DNA from: Lysinibacillus telephonicus | GTDB lineage: Bacteria; Bacillota; Bacilli; Bacillales_A; Planococcaceae | Direction: 5' to 3' | Assembly (NCBI RefSeq): GCF_003966145.1 | Contig: NZ_RXNR01000009.1 | Span: 1-64,000 of the forward strand | DNA length: 64,000 bases | Shown: piece by piece, positions 35,367-44,545 of the stretch | Layout: every line of letters starts with the position of its first letter | Position numbering within the stretch: position 1 is the stretch's first letter | Notes under the pieces: model-generated | The model's database searches: none | What the model was told of the DNA's origin: nothing | The model's input: the letters and a program-made list of their open reading frames with translations, nothing else | Translations under genes and position numbers: made by a program

Positions 35367-36443
35367 ATGAAGAAGTTTTTATATTTACTTACTTTAATAA
35401 TTCTAATGGTTGGGTGTTCAAATGAGGATGCCAACACAAAAAACGGTAGTGGTGAAGTAGCAAATAAAAATACGCAAGAATCACAAAAAGAAGTGCAACA
35501 AATAGAAAAGAAAACGCCAGAGGAGTATTTAGAAGAATTTAAGAAAACTACTGAATATCAAGAAATTAAAAGTGAAGATATAGCATTTAACGAGGTAGTA
35601 GATTTTGAGGGTGATGAACTTCCTGAGATCGTATTAGGTGTTAATAGTGATGTAATACAATCAGAAGTTTTGATTTTCAAATTACAAAATGAAGTTTGGG
35701 AAAAGGCTTCAAGTTTTACATACGATACTAGTTTAGCGATTCGGCTGGAACAAAATGTGAAATTCACATACGATGATTCGGTAAAAGAGGCATTTGCCTT
35801 TGAAACTGTAGAAGCATATGCCAATACGATGAGTTCAAGTGTAGTCATCCTAAACTACAATAACGAAACTGCAGCCTTTGAAGAACTAGCCAATATCAAA
35901 TTACAATCTACTGATACTTTAAATTTAAGTTTGGGTAATAATAAATTTAATGTTATAGGAGAAAGTGATACATTAAAATATAATTTTAAAAATGGTGAAT
36001 TAGTAGATGATGAAGGTAAACGAATTGGCTTAATTATCGATGATGAATTAGCGAAATTAATAGGTACGACTATTAATAATTATTTTATTACATATGGCGA
36101 CTCGTATTACACGGCACAAGAGAAAATTACGGAGCCGTTAGAACAGGAAACCTACTATGAAGGTGGGCTTTGTTCATTTTATTCCTCGTTCTTTATTTGT
36201 AATTCTGATCATCAAGGTTTAATTTATGCTTATTATATTACACCTACTAATATGGTAACTGTGGAGGATTTATCTAGGTTCTTTAATCAATCAATAGATA
36301 TTATTGAGACAGAAAATATGATTGATGATAGTGGTACTTTTTATTCGAGTGAAATAGTAACAGATATAGGGACATATCAATTAGAATTTAACGGGAACTC
36401 ACCTCAAGCAGAGCTTGAAATGATCATATTTATTCCTAGTTAA
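35367..36443 (+). CDS. Hypothetical lipoprotein
   Basis: A 358-residue exported protein. The signal peptide MKKFLYLLTLIILMVGC ends in the lipobox MVGC (Cys17). A polar Asn/Lys/Gln linker follows, then a mainly beta domain with acidic repeats (SEDIAFNEVVDFEGDELPEIVLGVNSD is reminiscent of VCBS-like repeats). Two cysteines (LCSFYSSFFICN) near residue 275 could form a disulfide. I do not recognise the family. GGAGATTG precedes ATG 35367. It is monocistronic. Confidence 0.75.
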   Translation: MKKFLYLLTLIILMVGCSNEDANTKNGSGEVANKNTQESQKEVQQIEKKTPEEYLEEFKKTTEYQEIKSEDIAFNEVVDFEGDELPEIVLGVNSDVIQSEVLIFKLQNEVWEKASSFTYDTSLAIRLEQNVKFTYDDSVKEAFAFETVEAYANTMSSSVVILNYNNETAAFEELANIKLQSTDTLNLSLGNNKFNVIGESDTLKYNFKNGELVDDEGKRIGLIIDDELAKLIGTTINNYFITYGDSYYTAQEKITEPLEQETYYEGGLCSFYSSFFICNSDHQGLIYAYYITPTNMVTVEDLSRFFNQSIDIIETENMIDDSGTFYSSEIVTDIGTYQLEFNGNSPQAELEMIIFIPS

Positions 36444-36513
36444 TTTCTATTGTGTCATAAACCACTCTTGAAATAAATTCCAGTTGTTTACGGAATATAA
36501 TTTAATTGTATTT

Positions 36514-36614
36514 AAATGGGGTATCTACCTAATCTTTGCACTTTGTAAATTCCACGTATCTTCCCATTTTAATATTGGGGAAGATACTATGGTGAAATAT
36601 TAGTTACCCCATTT
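36514..36614 (+). repeat. Nested inverted repeat directly before a small gene
   Basis: Outer arms AAATGGGGTA (36514-36523) and TACCCCATTT (36605-36614) are perfect. Inside, GTATCTTCCC (36556-36565) pairs with GGGAAGATAC (36578-36587). The outer stem ends 3 bases before the AAAGGAG of the next gene. It may be a structured RNA leader or a small non-autonomous (MITE-like) element. Confidence 0.5.
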
Positions 36615-36631
36615 GAAAAGGAGTGTTGTAC

Positions 36632-36862
36632 ATGTTAGTAAAAAACCTAATTCAAGCACTACAAGAACTAGATCAAGAGAAAGAAATTAGAATCTCCCTT
36701 CGTAATGGTTGGAGACCAACTGGAACGAAACCAGTTGAAATGATTGATTATGCTGTAGACATGGATACAAATAAAGTTTCTTATTTCATTGATGTAGATA
36801 TTCATTTCGAATATGAATCTTCTAAGGGGGATGAAAAATTCGTGGATCCAAAATCAGACTAA
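36632..36862 (+). CDS. Hypothetical protein, 76 residues
   Basis: A small soluble acidic protein starting MLVKNLIQALQELDQEKEI, with a predicted helix followed by beta strands (IRISLRNGWRPTG, KVSYFIDVDIHFEY). AAAAGGAGTG before ATG 36632 supports translation; an upstream in-frame TTG is rejected. It is preceded by a nested inverted repeat that may control it. I do not recognise the family. Confidence 0.6.
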   Translation: MLVKNLIQALQELDQEKEIRISLRNGWRPTGTKPVEMIDYAVDMDTNKVSYFIDVDIHFEYESSKGDEKFVDPKSD

Positions 36863-36902
36863 CTTCTTTCTTAATTATAGATACAAAGATACTTTAACCT
36901 GT

Positions 36903-37715
36903 TTAACCGGCTATTTCTGCTGAATCAAATTTTCCATCTATATTTCCGCATACAATGATGGAATGTCCCCAGAACATATCTCCATCAGAATAGAAGATTT
37001 CAAAATCACCTTCTGGATAAACGCATATCGTGCTTAATTTCATTAACCCCATAAACATTTCCTTAGTGATTTCTTGGATTTCTGTTTCCTCATCATCCTG
37101 TAGCCAATCATTTGCCAACTCAGTTAGTTCTTCTGCAGCATATTCTTTTACTCTCTGGCTCCATTCATCCTGTTGCTCGAAAAGTACATAGGCGGTTTTC
37201 AATGCTGATTTCATCTTATCATTGTCTTCAAACCAATCAAAAGACAACAGCCCTTCATCATTTGCCCATATTATCTTTTTTTCAAAAGTATTAACGCTTT
37301 TAATCAATTCAAACTGACCTAGTATTTCATCATTGTAAAAAACAGGTTTTAAAGATTCTTGAAGTACCACTTCCAAATCATCGTCTTGATAGGAAGTTTC
37401 TAAAACCTTAACAAGCATCATAGAACCTTCTCCCTTTCGAATTTGTAACCTTACGATGGAGTTCATGTCCAATAAATCTCTTGATTCCTCAAATTCCTTA
37501 TCATTAGCGAGCCATTGCAAACGCAAATTTTCCTTGATGACAGGATCATTGCTATTTAACTTTTTCCACCCAATTAAAGGGATGGATGCTTGCCATAATG
37601 TATTTCCTGCTGCTCTCCCTGCGCCAACACCTGATGCACCTGTAACTGCTGCTATTTCGATTACATCGTCTGTAAATCTCTTTTCAAAATTGCTGACTTC
37701 ATTCGATATGCTCAT
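36903..37715 (-). CDS. DUF2262-type hypothetical protein
   Basis: A 270-residue soluble acidic protein. The C-terminal half (ITKEMFMGLMKLSTICVYPEGDFEIFYSDGDMFWGHSIIV) fits DUF2262-like proteins found as scattered paralogues in Bacillales. The N-terminal part contains a Gly/Ala-rich segment (AAVTGASGVGAGRAAGN) of unclear meaning that is not an SDR cofactor site in context. ATG 37715 follows GAGGAGAG; an in-frame GTG at 37724 lies too close to it. The function is unknown. Some related immunity-like proteins are linked to contact-dependent toxin systems, but no toxin gene is visible here. Confidence 0.65.
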   Translation of the reverse strand: MSISNEVSNFEKRFTDDVIEIAAVTGASGVGAGRAAGNTLWQASIPLIGWKKLNSNDPVIKENLRLQWLANDKEFEESRDLLDMNSIVRLQIRKGEGSMMLVKVLETSYQDDDLEVVLQESLKPVFYNDEILGQFELIKSVNTFEKKIIWANDEGLLSFDWFEDNDKMKSALKTAYVLFEQQDEWSQRVKEYAAEELTELANDWLQDDEETEIQEITKEMFMGLMKLSTICVYPEGDFEIFYSDGDMFWGHSIIVCGNIDGKFDSAEIAG

Positions 37716-37925
37716 TTTAAACACTCTCCTCGTTCGTTTTTACGATTACTAACGTTACTAAGTTTCATTTTTTCCTTTTTAAAGATCGTTCATTAAAGTT
37801 GTCATAGTAGTGAGGGTTGTTGAAAACATTGCTATATATGGCATGTTCAAATGTTTTTTGATATGGTTTACTTAGTAGTTTGATAGTTAAGAATAATAGA
37901 ATTTTTAATTCTAGGGGGTTATTGA

Positions 37926-38717
37926 ATGAAAATCGGGTGTATTCAAATGAATGTAGGATTTGGGAAAGTCGATGAGAATTTTGAGCGTGCAGAGCATTTA
38001 ATTCGAGAGGCGGCAGGCAAGGGAGCAGAAATTGTTGTCTTACCTGAAATGTGGAATACTGGCTATGCACTTGAGAAATTAGAAGAACTAGCTGATTCAG
38101 AAGGGGCACGAACTAAGGCATTTTTAAAGGGCTTGGCAGAGGAGCTTTCGCTACATATTGTAGGCGGCTCAGTTGCAACAGAACGTGATGGCAAATTTTA
38201 TAACACAATGTATGTTTATAACCGTGATGGCGAGTTGGTTAGCGAGTATAGTAAAGTACATTTATTCCGCTTAATGAACGAAGAAAAATATTTAGAAGCT
38301 GGCAACGAAATGAATCGTTTTACGTTAGGAGACATTGAGGCCGGTGGTGTCATTTGCTACGACATTCGCTTCCCAGAGTGGCTGCGTGCACATGCATTAG
38401 CTGGCGCAAATGTGTTATTCGTTTCTGCACAATGGCCAACTCCTCGCATCGATCATTGGAAAACATTGCTACAAGCCCGTGCTATTGAAAATCAATGCTT
38501 CGTTATTGCAGTAAACCGCATCTCCCGTAAAGTCGAAAACTTTAATGGCCAATCAATGGTAATCGAACCATGGGGTGAAGTGCTATGGACAGGTGGAGAA
38601 GATGAGGAACTCGCAATTGTCGACGTTGACTTTTCAAAAGTAGAAGAAGTGCGCGGCCGAATTCCAGTATACGATGACCGTCGTCCAGGACTTTATGCTG
38701 GGGTAGTGGAGGAATAA
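37926..38717 (+). CDS. mtnU: Carbon-nitrogen hydrolase, MtnU-like (omega-amidase)
   Basis: A 263-residue nitrilase-superfamily hydrolase with the catalytic triad Glu41 (LPEMWNTGY), Lys110 (YSKVHLF) and Cys144 (GVICYDIRFPE). It resembles B. subtilis MtnU (YkrU), which deamidates alpha-ketoglutaramate or related amides produced when glutamine donates the amino group to methylthio-oxobutyrate. The presence of mtnE in the window fits that role, although the two genes are 3 kb apart. GGGGG lies before ATG 37926. The alternative is another omega-amidase. Confidence 0.85.
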   Translation: MKIGCIQMNVGFGKVDENFERAEHLIREAAGKGAEIVVLPEMWNTGYALEKLEELADSEGARTKAFLKGLAEELSLHIVGGSVATERDGKFYNTMYVYNRDGELVSEYSKVHLFRLMNEEKYLEAGNEMNRFTLGDIEAGGVICYDIRFPEWLRAHALAGANVLFVSAQWPTPRIDHWKTLLQARAIENQCFVIAVNRISRKVENFNGQSMVIEPWGEVLWTGGEDEELAIVDVDFSKVEEVRGRIPVYDDRRPGLYAGVVEE

Positions 38718-39114
38718 TATTACCTTATATAAGTCTTAATAGAGAATGGTCACGTTTTTGTAAGCCGGGGATTTCGGTATTTCTTACGCCAATCTTCAAC
38801 TCTATATTAAATTTACAAATTTTTAACTTTTCTTACAGCAACAAATTCAATATTTCACATAGACTAAAAATAAGACTCCTTGGGGCTATCAGCTTTGGGG
38901 GGTCTTTTCCATATTTCCGAATGTTTACATGTTCATTAATACTATCTATTTTTAAGAACGATTGCATATAGCAATCAAAAGCAATTAGACAACTTGAATG
39001 TTCGTACTATTTAAAATCCTCAACCTCTTTGGATCGTATTTAATATATAGGAATTTATAGTAGGTGTGTCGAAATTAAAATACTATAGAATTACTAGAAG
39101 GAGGATATTCAATT
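38718..39114. other. Intergenic region with one terminator
   Basis: Apart from the terminator at 38872-38908 and the AGAAGGAGGA ribosome site of the next gene, nothing was recognised. Confidence 0.4.
38872..38908 (+). terminator. Terminator after mtnU
   Basis: AAGACTCC (38872-38879) pairs with the GGGGTCTT near 38899-38906, with T and C following. Confidence 0.6.
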
Positions 39115-39654
39115 ATGGCAAAAGAAGCTTTAATTATTGTCGATATGAGCAACGATTTTGTTGCAGATGATGGAAGTTTAACGGCTGGTAAAGCAGCACA
39201 AGAAATTGTGCCATATATTATTGAGAAAGCAAACGAGTTTTTAAATGGTGACCAGATTGTAGTCGTTGCAATGGATGCTCATCAAGAAAATGATCCACAT
39301 TTTGATTTATGGTCAGTACATAATGTAATTGGTACTAAAGGACAGCAGCTTTACGGTGATTTAGCGGTTTGGTTTAAAGAAAATGAATCAAATCCGAATG
39401 TCATTATGCAGCCTAAAACTAATTACAATGCGTTTTTTAAAACGGATTTAGCAGAAAAATTAAGAGCTCTCAATGTAGAAAAGGTTCATGTTGTAGGTGT
39501 ATGTACAGATATATGTGATTTTCTAACAGTTGCAGGAGCTGATGCGGAAGGATTTAAAACAGCGATTCACCAAAAAGGTGTGGCCACATTTACCGATTTA
39601 GGTGACACCTTTATCCAACATATGAAAACATGTTTCTTTACGGAAGTTATTTAA
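39115..39654 (+). CDS. pncA: Isochorismatase-fold hydrolase, probable nicotinamidase
   Basis: A 179-residue cysteine hydrolase. The triad is Asp10 (IIVDMSNDF), Lys101 (PKTNYNAF) and Cys130 (VVGVCTDICD). The layout with AMDAHQENDPHFDLWSVHNVIGTKGQQLY resembles B. subtilis PncA (YueJ), which converts nicotinamide to nicotinate for NAD salvage. Metal-site His residues are in the HFDLWSVHN block. GAAGGAGGAT precedes ATG 39115. Other isochorismatase-like activities remain possible. Confidence 0.8.
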   Translation: MAKEALIIVDMSNDFVADDGSLTAGKAAQEIVPYIIEKANEFLNGDQIVVVAMDAHQENDPHFDLWSVHNVIGTKGQQLYGDLAVWFKENESNPNVIMQPKTNYNAFFKTDLAEKLRALNVEKVHVVGVCTDICDFLTVAGADAEGFKTAIHQKGVATFTDLGDTFIQHMKTCFFTEVI

Positions 39655-39660
39655 TTAGAA

Positions 39661-39695
39661 AAGGGATGCCTTCGATATTTTGGGGCATCCCTAAA
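39661..39695. terminator. Bidirectional hairpin between pncA-like and SDR genes
   Basis: AGGGATGCC (39662-39670) pairs with GGCATCCCT (39684-39692). On the minus strand TTTTCT follows, so it most clearly ends the SDR transcript. Confidence 0.7.
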
Positions 39696-39701
39696 CAAAT
39701 T

Positions 39702-40475
39702 TTATTGATTAATCATACCGCCATCAACTGTATAAATTGAGCCTGTTACGTATGATGATTCATCAGATAGCAGGAATGCCGCAACATTTGCTACTTCTTC
39801 AGGTTGTCCGAAGCGTTTCATTGGGACGGAAGCTGTATATGCTTCATGCATTTGTTCTGCATTGCCTGGTGCCACATTCTCTTCAATACGCGTCATCATT
39901 CCCGTTGCAATAACGCCAGGGTGTACAGAGTTGAAACGGACGCCAATTTCAGCAGCTTCGAGGGCAGCACATCTAGTTAGCCCTAATACGGCATGCTTCG
40001 AAGTGTTGTAAACAGTCGTACCTGGTGAACCCATTAAACCGGCTAAGCTGCTTGTGTTGACGACTGAGCCATAGCCCTGTTTCTTCATTACTTTATAAAC
40101 TTCTTGCATGCCATAAAGCACGCCATATACGTTTATGCCAAATACAAAATCAAAGTCCTCTTTTGTATACTCTTCAAAAGGTTTAGAAGGACCTTCGACA
40201 CCTGCATTATTGAAAAATCCGTCAATTTTACCGAATCGGTCCACTGTCGCTTGAACATAGGCTCTGACGTCTTCCTTTTTCGAAACATCGCCTGTCAATG
40301 AGAGGATGCGCTCTCTTGAAAATTGATTTTCTGCAATTAACTTATCCAGCCCCTCTTGTTTTAAATCAACTAAAACTAATGAAGCACCTTCACTATATAG
40401 TTTTTTTGCTGTAGCTGACCCGATTCCTCCACTTGCCCCGGTGATAATGATTACTTTATTGTCAAATCTGCTCAA
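39702..40475 (-). CDS. Short-chain dehydrogenase/reductase
   Basis: A 257-residue classical SDR with TGASGGIG (cofactor), NNAGVEGP, the catalytic Ser in NTSSLAG and YNTSK, and the C-terminal FLLSDESSYVTGSIYTVDGG typical of 3-oxoacyl-ACP reductase-like or glucose-dehydrogenase-like SDRs. The start is TTG 40475 with AAGGAG 8 bases upstream; a GTG at 40484 overlaps that site. The substrate is unknown. Confidence 0.85.
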   Translation of the reverse strand: MSRFDNKVIIITGASGGIGSATAKKLYSEGASLVLVDLKQEGLDKLIAENQFSRERILSLTGDVSKKEDVRAYVQATVDRFGKIDGFFNNAGVEGPSKPFEEYTKEDFDFVFGINVYGVLYGMQEVYKVMKKQGYGSVVNTSSLAGLMGSPGTTVYNTSKHAVLGLTRCAALEAAEIGVRFNSVHPGVIATGMMTRIEENVAPGNAEQMHEAYTASVPMKRFGQPEEVANVAAFLLSDESSYVTGSIYTVDGGMINQ

Positions 40476-40649
40476 TATCAACACTCCTTCAAGTCTCTTG
40501 AAAATTATTTATCAGTGTCATTATTCAGTTGTTTCTAGATTTTTATGCGATAGATAAAAAATTAGTGGGGTGCATGTTCCAATTACTCATTAGAACCCCC
40601 AACTATTACCACTTGCCGTCTCAATTGTCTCATTGTTAAAATGAATGAA

Positions 40650-40663
40650 GGAACAAGCGTTCG
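40650..40663 (+). promoter_or_regulatory. LexA (SOS) box before the Y-family polymerase gene
   Basis: GGAACAAGCGTTCG matches the Bacillus SOS box CGAAC-N4-GTTCG at all but the first base and is palindromic in GAAC/GTTC. It overlaps the likely promoter (TATACT at 40666-40671), 33 bases before the start codon. Confidence 0.75.
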
Positions 40664-40695
40664 CATATACTAAATGTGAAATTGGAGGTGTAGTG

Positions 40696-41997
40696 ATGCA
40701 TGCATTAAAATACAGTGAGGCAGATTCAGCAAATTTATTTGAAGTATATACCCACGCGCCAAATCGATCGATTATGTGCATTGATATGCGATGTTTTTAT
40801 GCGAGCTGTATGGCTATGATTGAAAACCTTAATCCTTTTAAGGTGCCTATTGCAGTTGTTGGAAACTTCAAGCAAAAGGGCAGTGTAGTGCTTGCTGCAT
40901 CACCGCCAATGAAGAAACGATTTGGTATCAAAACAGGCTCAAGACTTTATGAGATTCCGAAACATCCTGACATTAAATTATACGAACCAAAAATGGAATT
41001 TTTCGTTCAAATGTCGATGGAAATTACGAATTTGATCAATCAATTTGTCCCAAAAGAAGCAATTCATGTCTATAGTGTTGATGAAAGCTTTGTAGACTTA
41101 ACGGGTACTGAGAAGCTTTGGGGACCGCCAGAAGAAACGGCAAAATATATTCAACAAAGCATTTATAGTCAATTTCAAATTCCAAGTGCAGTAGGAATGG
41201 GGCCAAACATGCTTATGGCAAAGCTCGCACTTGATTTAGAGGCGAAAAAGACTGAATTCGCAAAATGGACCTATGCTGATATCCCGGAAAAACTTTGGCC
41301 TGTATCGACACTTTCTGAAATGTGGGGAATTGGACGTCGAACAGAGCGCACGTTAAACAATATGGGGATTTTTAAAATTGGCGATTTAGCACATGCCGAC
41401 CTAAGTATGCTGGAAGATCACTTTGGTATTATGGGTAATCAACTTTATTATCATGCATGGGGAATCGATTTGTCGCCGCTTGGAGCACCGCTTGCAGAAG
41501 GACAAATTAGTTTTGGCAAAGGTCAAATGCTTATGCGAGATTATCGAAATCGCAGTGAGATTCTCACGGTGATACTTGAAATGTGTGAAGACGTTGCAAG
41601 AAGAGCAAGAGAGGCCTATCAAGTTGGAAGGACGATTTCACTTGGTGTCAGCTACAGTAAAGACGCATTTGGAGGTGGTTTTCAACGAACTCACACAATC
41701 GATGAACCGACTAATGACACAATGAAAGTTTACAAAGTGTGCGAGCAATTACTAGACCAATACTATGCAGAGCGCCCTGTAAGAAAGATTACAATCAGTC
41801 TTTCAAAGTTAGAATCAGAACGCTCCATACAACTCAGTTTATTCGATTGTAAAAAATGGAAAAGGCGAAAGCTTGGTGCGACGATGGATTATTTGCGCTC
41901 AAAGCATGGTTCTACTGCTATTTTGCGCGCTGTTTCCTATACAGAGGCAGGGACGGCAATTGCTCGAGCTCAGCTAGTAGGGGGACATAAAAAGTAG
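40696..41997 (+). CDS. Y-family DNA polymerase (YqjW/UvrX type)
   Basis: A 433-residue translesion polymerase. The palm residues appear in MCIDMRCFYASC and VYSVDESFVDLT. The little finger follows the helix-hairpin-helix region WGIGRRTERTLNNMGI. B. subtilis YqjW (PolY2) and phage UvrX are the closest types. The LexA box upstream shows SOS control. ATG 40696 follows GGAGGTG. A YolD-like gene follows within 120 bases, as in B. subtilis yqjW-yqjX. Confidence 0.9.
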   Translation: MHALKYSEADSANLFEVYTHAPNRSIMCIDMRCFYASCMAMIENLNPFKVPIAVVGNFKQKGSVVLAASPPMKKRFGIKTGSRLYEIPKHPDIKLYEPKMEFFVQMSMEITNLINQFVPKEAIHVYSVDESFVDLTGTEKLWGPPEETAKYIQQSIYSQFQIPSAVGMGPNMLMAKLALDLEAKKTEFAKWTYADIPEKLWPVSTLSEMWGIGRRTERTLNNMGIFKIGDLAHADLSMLEDHFGIMGNQLYYHAWGIDLSPLGAPLAEGQISFGKGQMLMRDYRNRSEILTVILEMCEDVARRAREAYQVGRTISLGVSYSKDAFGGGFQRTHTIDEPTNDTMKVYKVCEQLLDQYYAERPVRKITISLSKLESERSIQLSLFDCKKWKRRKLGATMDYLRSKHGSTAILRAVSYTEAGTAIARAQLVGGHKK

Positions 41998-42113
41998 CTT
42001 CTACCATATAAATGAGCCAAACTACTTTTTAAATGGATTAAGACCATCTTTGAGCGAAAAGGTAAACTCCATTGAAAAGACGGTACTCCATTTTTGGAGA
42101 AGAGGTGATGAAT

Positions 42114-42434
42114 ATGATTCGAGACCGTGGAAATATTAAATGGAACACGATGATGCTTCCAGAGCACGTGAAGCTGCTGCGTGAATGGCATGAAAAAGAT
42201 CAATATGTTGCAAAGCCGCAGTTGGATGAATGGACATTACAGGAACTTAGCGAGCAATTGCAAAGGGCCTTTACGAATAAACTAGAAGTAGAATTAAACA
42301 TTTGGGAGGAAAAACGACTTTTCAAAGCCACCGGAAAAATCGCAAAATTAAATATAAACAATGAAACACTTTATTTGGAAGATGGTCGGAAGTTTCCTTT
42401 TCAGTCCATCTTTGGTGTGTCACTAATTGAATAA
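42114..42434 (+). CDS. YolD-like protein, partner of Y-family polymerase
   Basis: A 106-residue protein with the YolD family pattern: IRDRGNIKWNTMMLPEHVKLLREWHEKD near the start and FKATGKIAKLNINNETLYLEDGRKFPFQSI near the end. YolD-like proteins are encoded with UvrX/YqjW polymerases and have been compared to UmuD-like partners, although their role is unproven. AGAGGTGAT gives ATG 42114; ATG 42108 lies inside that site. Probably co-transcribed with the polymerase under LexA control. Confidence 0.85.
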   Translation: MIRDRGNIKWNTMMLPEHVKLLREWHEKDQYVAKPQLDEWTLQELSEQLQRAFTNKLEVELNIWEEKRLFKATGKIAKLNINNETLYLEDGRKFPFQSIFGVSLIE

Positions 42435-42446
42435 ACTGACTAAAAC

Positions 42447-42495
42447 AAAACAGGTGAGAGAAACGATTCCGTTTTCTCCATCTGTTTTATTTTGT
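42447..42495 (+). terminator. Terminator after the YolD-like gene
   Basis: AAAACAG/CTGTTTT outer arms (42447-42453, 42482-42488) enclose an inner GAGAgAAACG/CGTTTtTCTC stem, followed by ATTTTG. Confidence 0.75.
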
Positions 42496-42567
42496 TAAGG
42501 AACCCTTTTTACCTCAAAAAACAGATTGCATATGATAGTAAGAGGAACAGGCAAAGTGAATTTTATA

Positions 42568-42596
42568 TTGTCTTTTTATGGTGAACGAGTTATAAT
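42568..42596 (+). promoter_or_regulatory. Promoter of the threonine dehydrogenase gene
   Basis: TTGTCT (42568-42573) and a perfect TATAAT (42591-42596) are 17 bases apart, 84 bases before the start codon. Confidence 0.65.
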
Positions 42597-42680
42597 GAAA
42601 TCCACTTGAAACGTTGATTTGATAATGTTTTAATGTACTTTTCAGATGTACATTTGTTTTTCATCAGAGGAGGGAGCAAA

Positions 42681-43631
42681 ATGAAAAGGATACTTGTAAC
42701 GGGTGCGTTAGGCCAAATTGGTTCGGAATTAGTCGGAAAATTACGAGATATATATGGAGAAGACAATGTGTTAGCTACAGATATTAGAGAAGAATATTCC
42801 TATGGACCATTTGAAGTGCTCGATGTAACAGATGGGAAGCGCATGTATGAGCTTGCCAATCAATTTGGTGCAGATACGATGATTCATATGGCTGCCTTGC
42901 TTTCTGCAACAGCTGAGAAGAATCCACTGTTTGCCTGGAATTTAAATATGGGGGGCTTAATGAATGCACTTGAGGTTGCAAAAGAATTAAAGATGCAATT
43001 TTTTACCCCAAGTTCAATCGGTGCCTTTGGTCCATCTACACCCAAGGACAATACACCTCAAGATACGTTGCAGAGACCTACAACGATGTATGGAGTAAAT
43101 AAAGTAGCGGGGGAACTTTTATGTGATTATTATTTCACAAGATTTGGGGTAGATACGCGCGGTGTTCGATTCCCGGGTTTAATTTCGTATGCAACGCCTC
43201 CTGGTGGGGGTACAACTGATTATGCAGTGGATATATATTACAAAGCGATAGAACAGGGTCATTATACTTCATATATTGCAGAAGGTACGTATATGGATAT
43301 GATGTATATGCCAGATGCACTGCAAGCGATTGTTGATTTAATGGAGGCGGACGGTTCAAAATTAAAACACCGTAATGCCTTTAATATTTCTGCAATGAGT
43401 TTTGAGCCGTCACAAGTCGCGGCTGAAATTAAAAAGCATATTCCATCATTTAAAATAAATTACAATGTAGACCCAGTGCGCCAAGCGATTGCGGATAGCT
43501 GGCCAAATTCCATTGATTCGTCTGAAGCAGCAGAGCAATGGGGATTTAAGGCGCAATATGATTTAGAGAAAATGACAGTGGATATGTTAAATAAATTAAG
43601 AAGAAAATTAGAGAGAAAGTCAATTTCATAA
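42681..43631 (+). CDS. tdh: L-threonine 3-dehydrogenase, SDR (epimerase-like) type
   Basis: A 316-residue NAD-dependent extended SDR. The N-terminal cofactor motif is [11 protein letters not shown], the catalytic set is SSIGAFGP and YGVNK, and [27 protein letters not shown] is a block typical of SDR-type threonine dehydrogenases in Firmicutes, Bacteroidetes and others. It oxidises threonine to 2-amino-3-oxobutyrate, which Kbl (26094) then cleaves. ATG 42681 lies behind GAGGAGGGA, and an upstream in-frame start is rejected. Confusion with UDP-sugar epimerases is possible, but the PGGGTTDYA block argues against it. Confidence 0.85.
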   Translation: MKRILVTGALGQIGSELVGKLRDIYGEDNVLATDIREEYSYGPFEVLDVTDGKRMYELANQFGADTMIHMAALLSATAEKNPLFAWNLNMGGLMNALEVAKELKMQFFTPSSIGAFGPSTPKDNTPQDTLQRPTTMYGVNKVAGELLCDYYFTRFGVDTRGVRFPGLISYATPPGGGTTDYAVDIYYKAIEQGHYTSYIAEGTYMDMMYMPDALQAIVDLMEADGSKLKHRNAFNISAMSFEPSQVAAEIKKHIPSFKINYNVDPVRQAIADSWPNSIDSSEAAEQWGFKAQYDLEKMTVDMLNKLRRKLERKSIS

Positions 43632-43640
43632 TAGCAGTGA

Positions 43641-43673
43641 AGGAGCTCCAGAAGTATTAGAGCTCCTTTTTTG
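43641..43673 (+). terminator. Terminator after tdh
   Basis: AGGAGCTC (43641-43648) pairs with GAGCTCCT (43660-43667), then TTTTTTG. Confidence 0.8.
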
Positions 43674-43699
43674 AAATTTCCATTATTAAAGGGGTTCCA

Positions 43700-43740
43700 C
43701 AATAAAAAGGGAACATCGATAAGAAATTTAACGATGTTCC
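43700..43740 (-). terminator. Terminator of the trp operon
   Basis: GGAACATCG (43710-43718) pairs with CGATGTTCC (43732-43740). On the minus strand CTTTTTATT follows. Confidence 0.8.
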
Positions 43741-43762
43741 GGAAACAATTCAACTATTCAAC

Positions 43763-44545
43763 TTACTTTACAGCAGAAGCCTTTGAAGCCTTCACGAGCT
43801 CCTCAATGATATCCCAATCACCATTTGCTAAGCTATCGACGATTTTACTGCCAACAATAACGCCGCTGCAGAACGAGCCGAAATTTTTAACATGCTCTGG
43901 TGCAGAAATTCCGAACCCAGCTAGAACAGGTGTGTCTGTATAAGTTTGAATTCGTTTAAAATGGTCATCAAGCGAGCCTGCAAAACTAGAACGAGCACCT
44001 GTAATACCGTTAACAGTAACTGCATAAATAAAACCTTCACTAGCTTTAGTCAAACGTTCAATTCGCTCGGGAGTACTTGTTAATGAAACGAGCTGTATCA
44101 AGGCGATTTCGGCATTCTTTAAGGCTGGGTGGACGATGCCACTTTCTTCAAGCGGCATATCAGGAATGATGACACCGCGAATGCCTGCCTGCTTTGCATC
44201 ATGAGCAAATTTCTCCACACCATAAGCTAAAATTGGATTTAGATATGTCATTGCAACAAGTGGAATGGTAATTTGATCAGCAAAACCGGTTAATGTTTCA
44301 AGCACTTTACGTAAAGTCGTACCATTTGCTAATGCTCGCTCTCCAGCTCTTTCAATCGTTGGGCCATCTGCAACAGGATCAGTAAATGGGATGCCGACTT
44401 CAATGGCCGTTACGCCGAGTTCTTGAAGCTTTAAAATTGTAGGCTGTAATTTGTCTAAGCCGCCATCACCGGCCATGATATAAGGAACGAACGCTTTATC
44501 ACCAGCAGCAGTAACTGATAAAATGGCTTGTTTTAATTGACTCAT
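43763..44545 (-). CDS. trpA: Tryptophan synthase alpha chain
   Basis: A 260-residue TIM-barrel enzyme that splits indole-3-glycerol phosphate to indole and glyceraldehyde-3-phosphate, passing indole to TrpB. Motifs are [11 protein letters not shown], the catalytic Glu in [21 protein letters not shown] with Asp following, and [10 protein letters not shown]. The start overlaps the trpB stop by ATGA, matching the fixed 1:1 subunit need. It is the last gene of trpDCFBA. Confidence 0.96.
   Translation of the reverse strand: MSQLKQAILSVTAAGDKAFVPYIMAGDGGLDKLQPTILKLQELGVTAIEVGIPFTDPVADGPTIERAGERALANGTTLRKVLETLTGFADQITIPLVAMTYLNPILAYGVEKFAHDAKQAGIRGVIIPDMPLEESGIVHPALKNAEIALIQLVSLTSTPERIERLTKASEGFIYAVTVNGITGARSSFAGSLDDHFKRIQTYTDTPVLAGFGISAPEHVKNFGSFCSGVIVGSKIVDSLANGDWDIIEELVKASKASAVK

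Noticed and set aside
43671-43943. Plus-strand ORF over the trp terminator and trpA end
   Set aside because: It crosses a strong terminator hairpin and is antisense to trpA.
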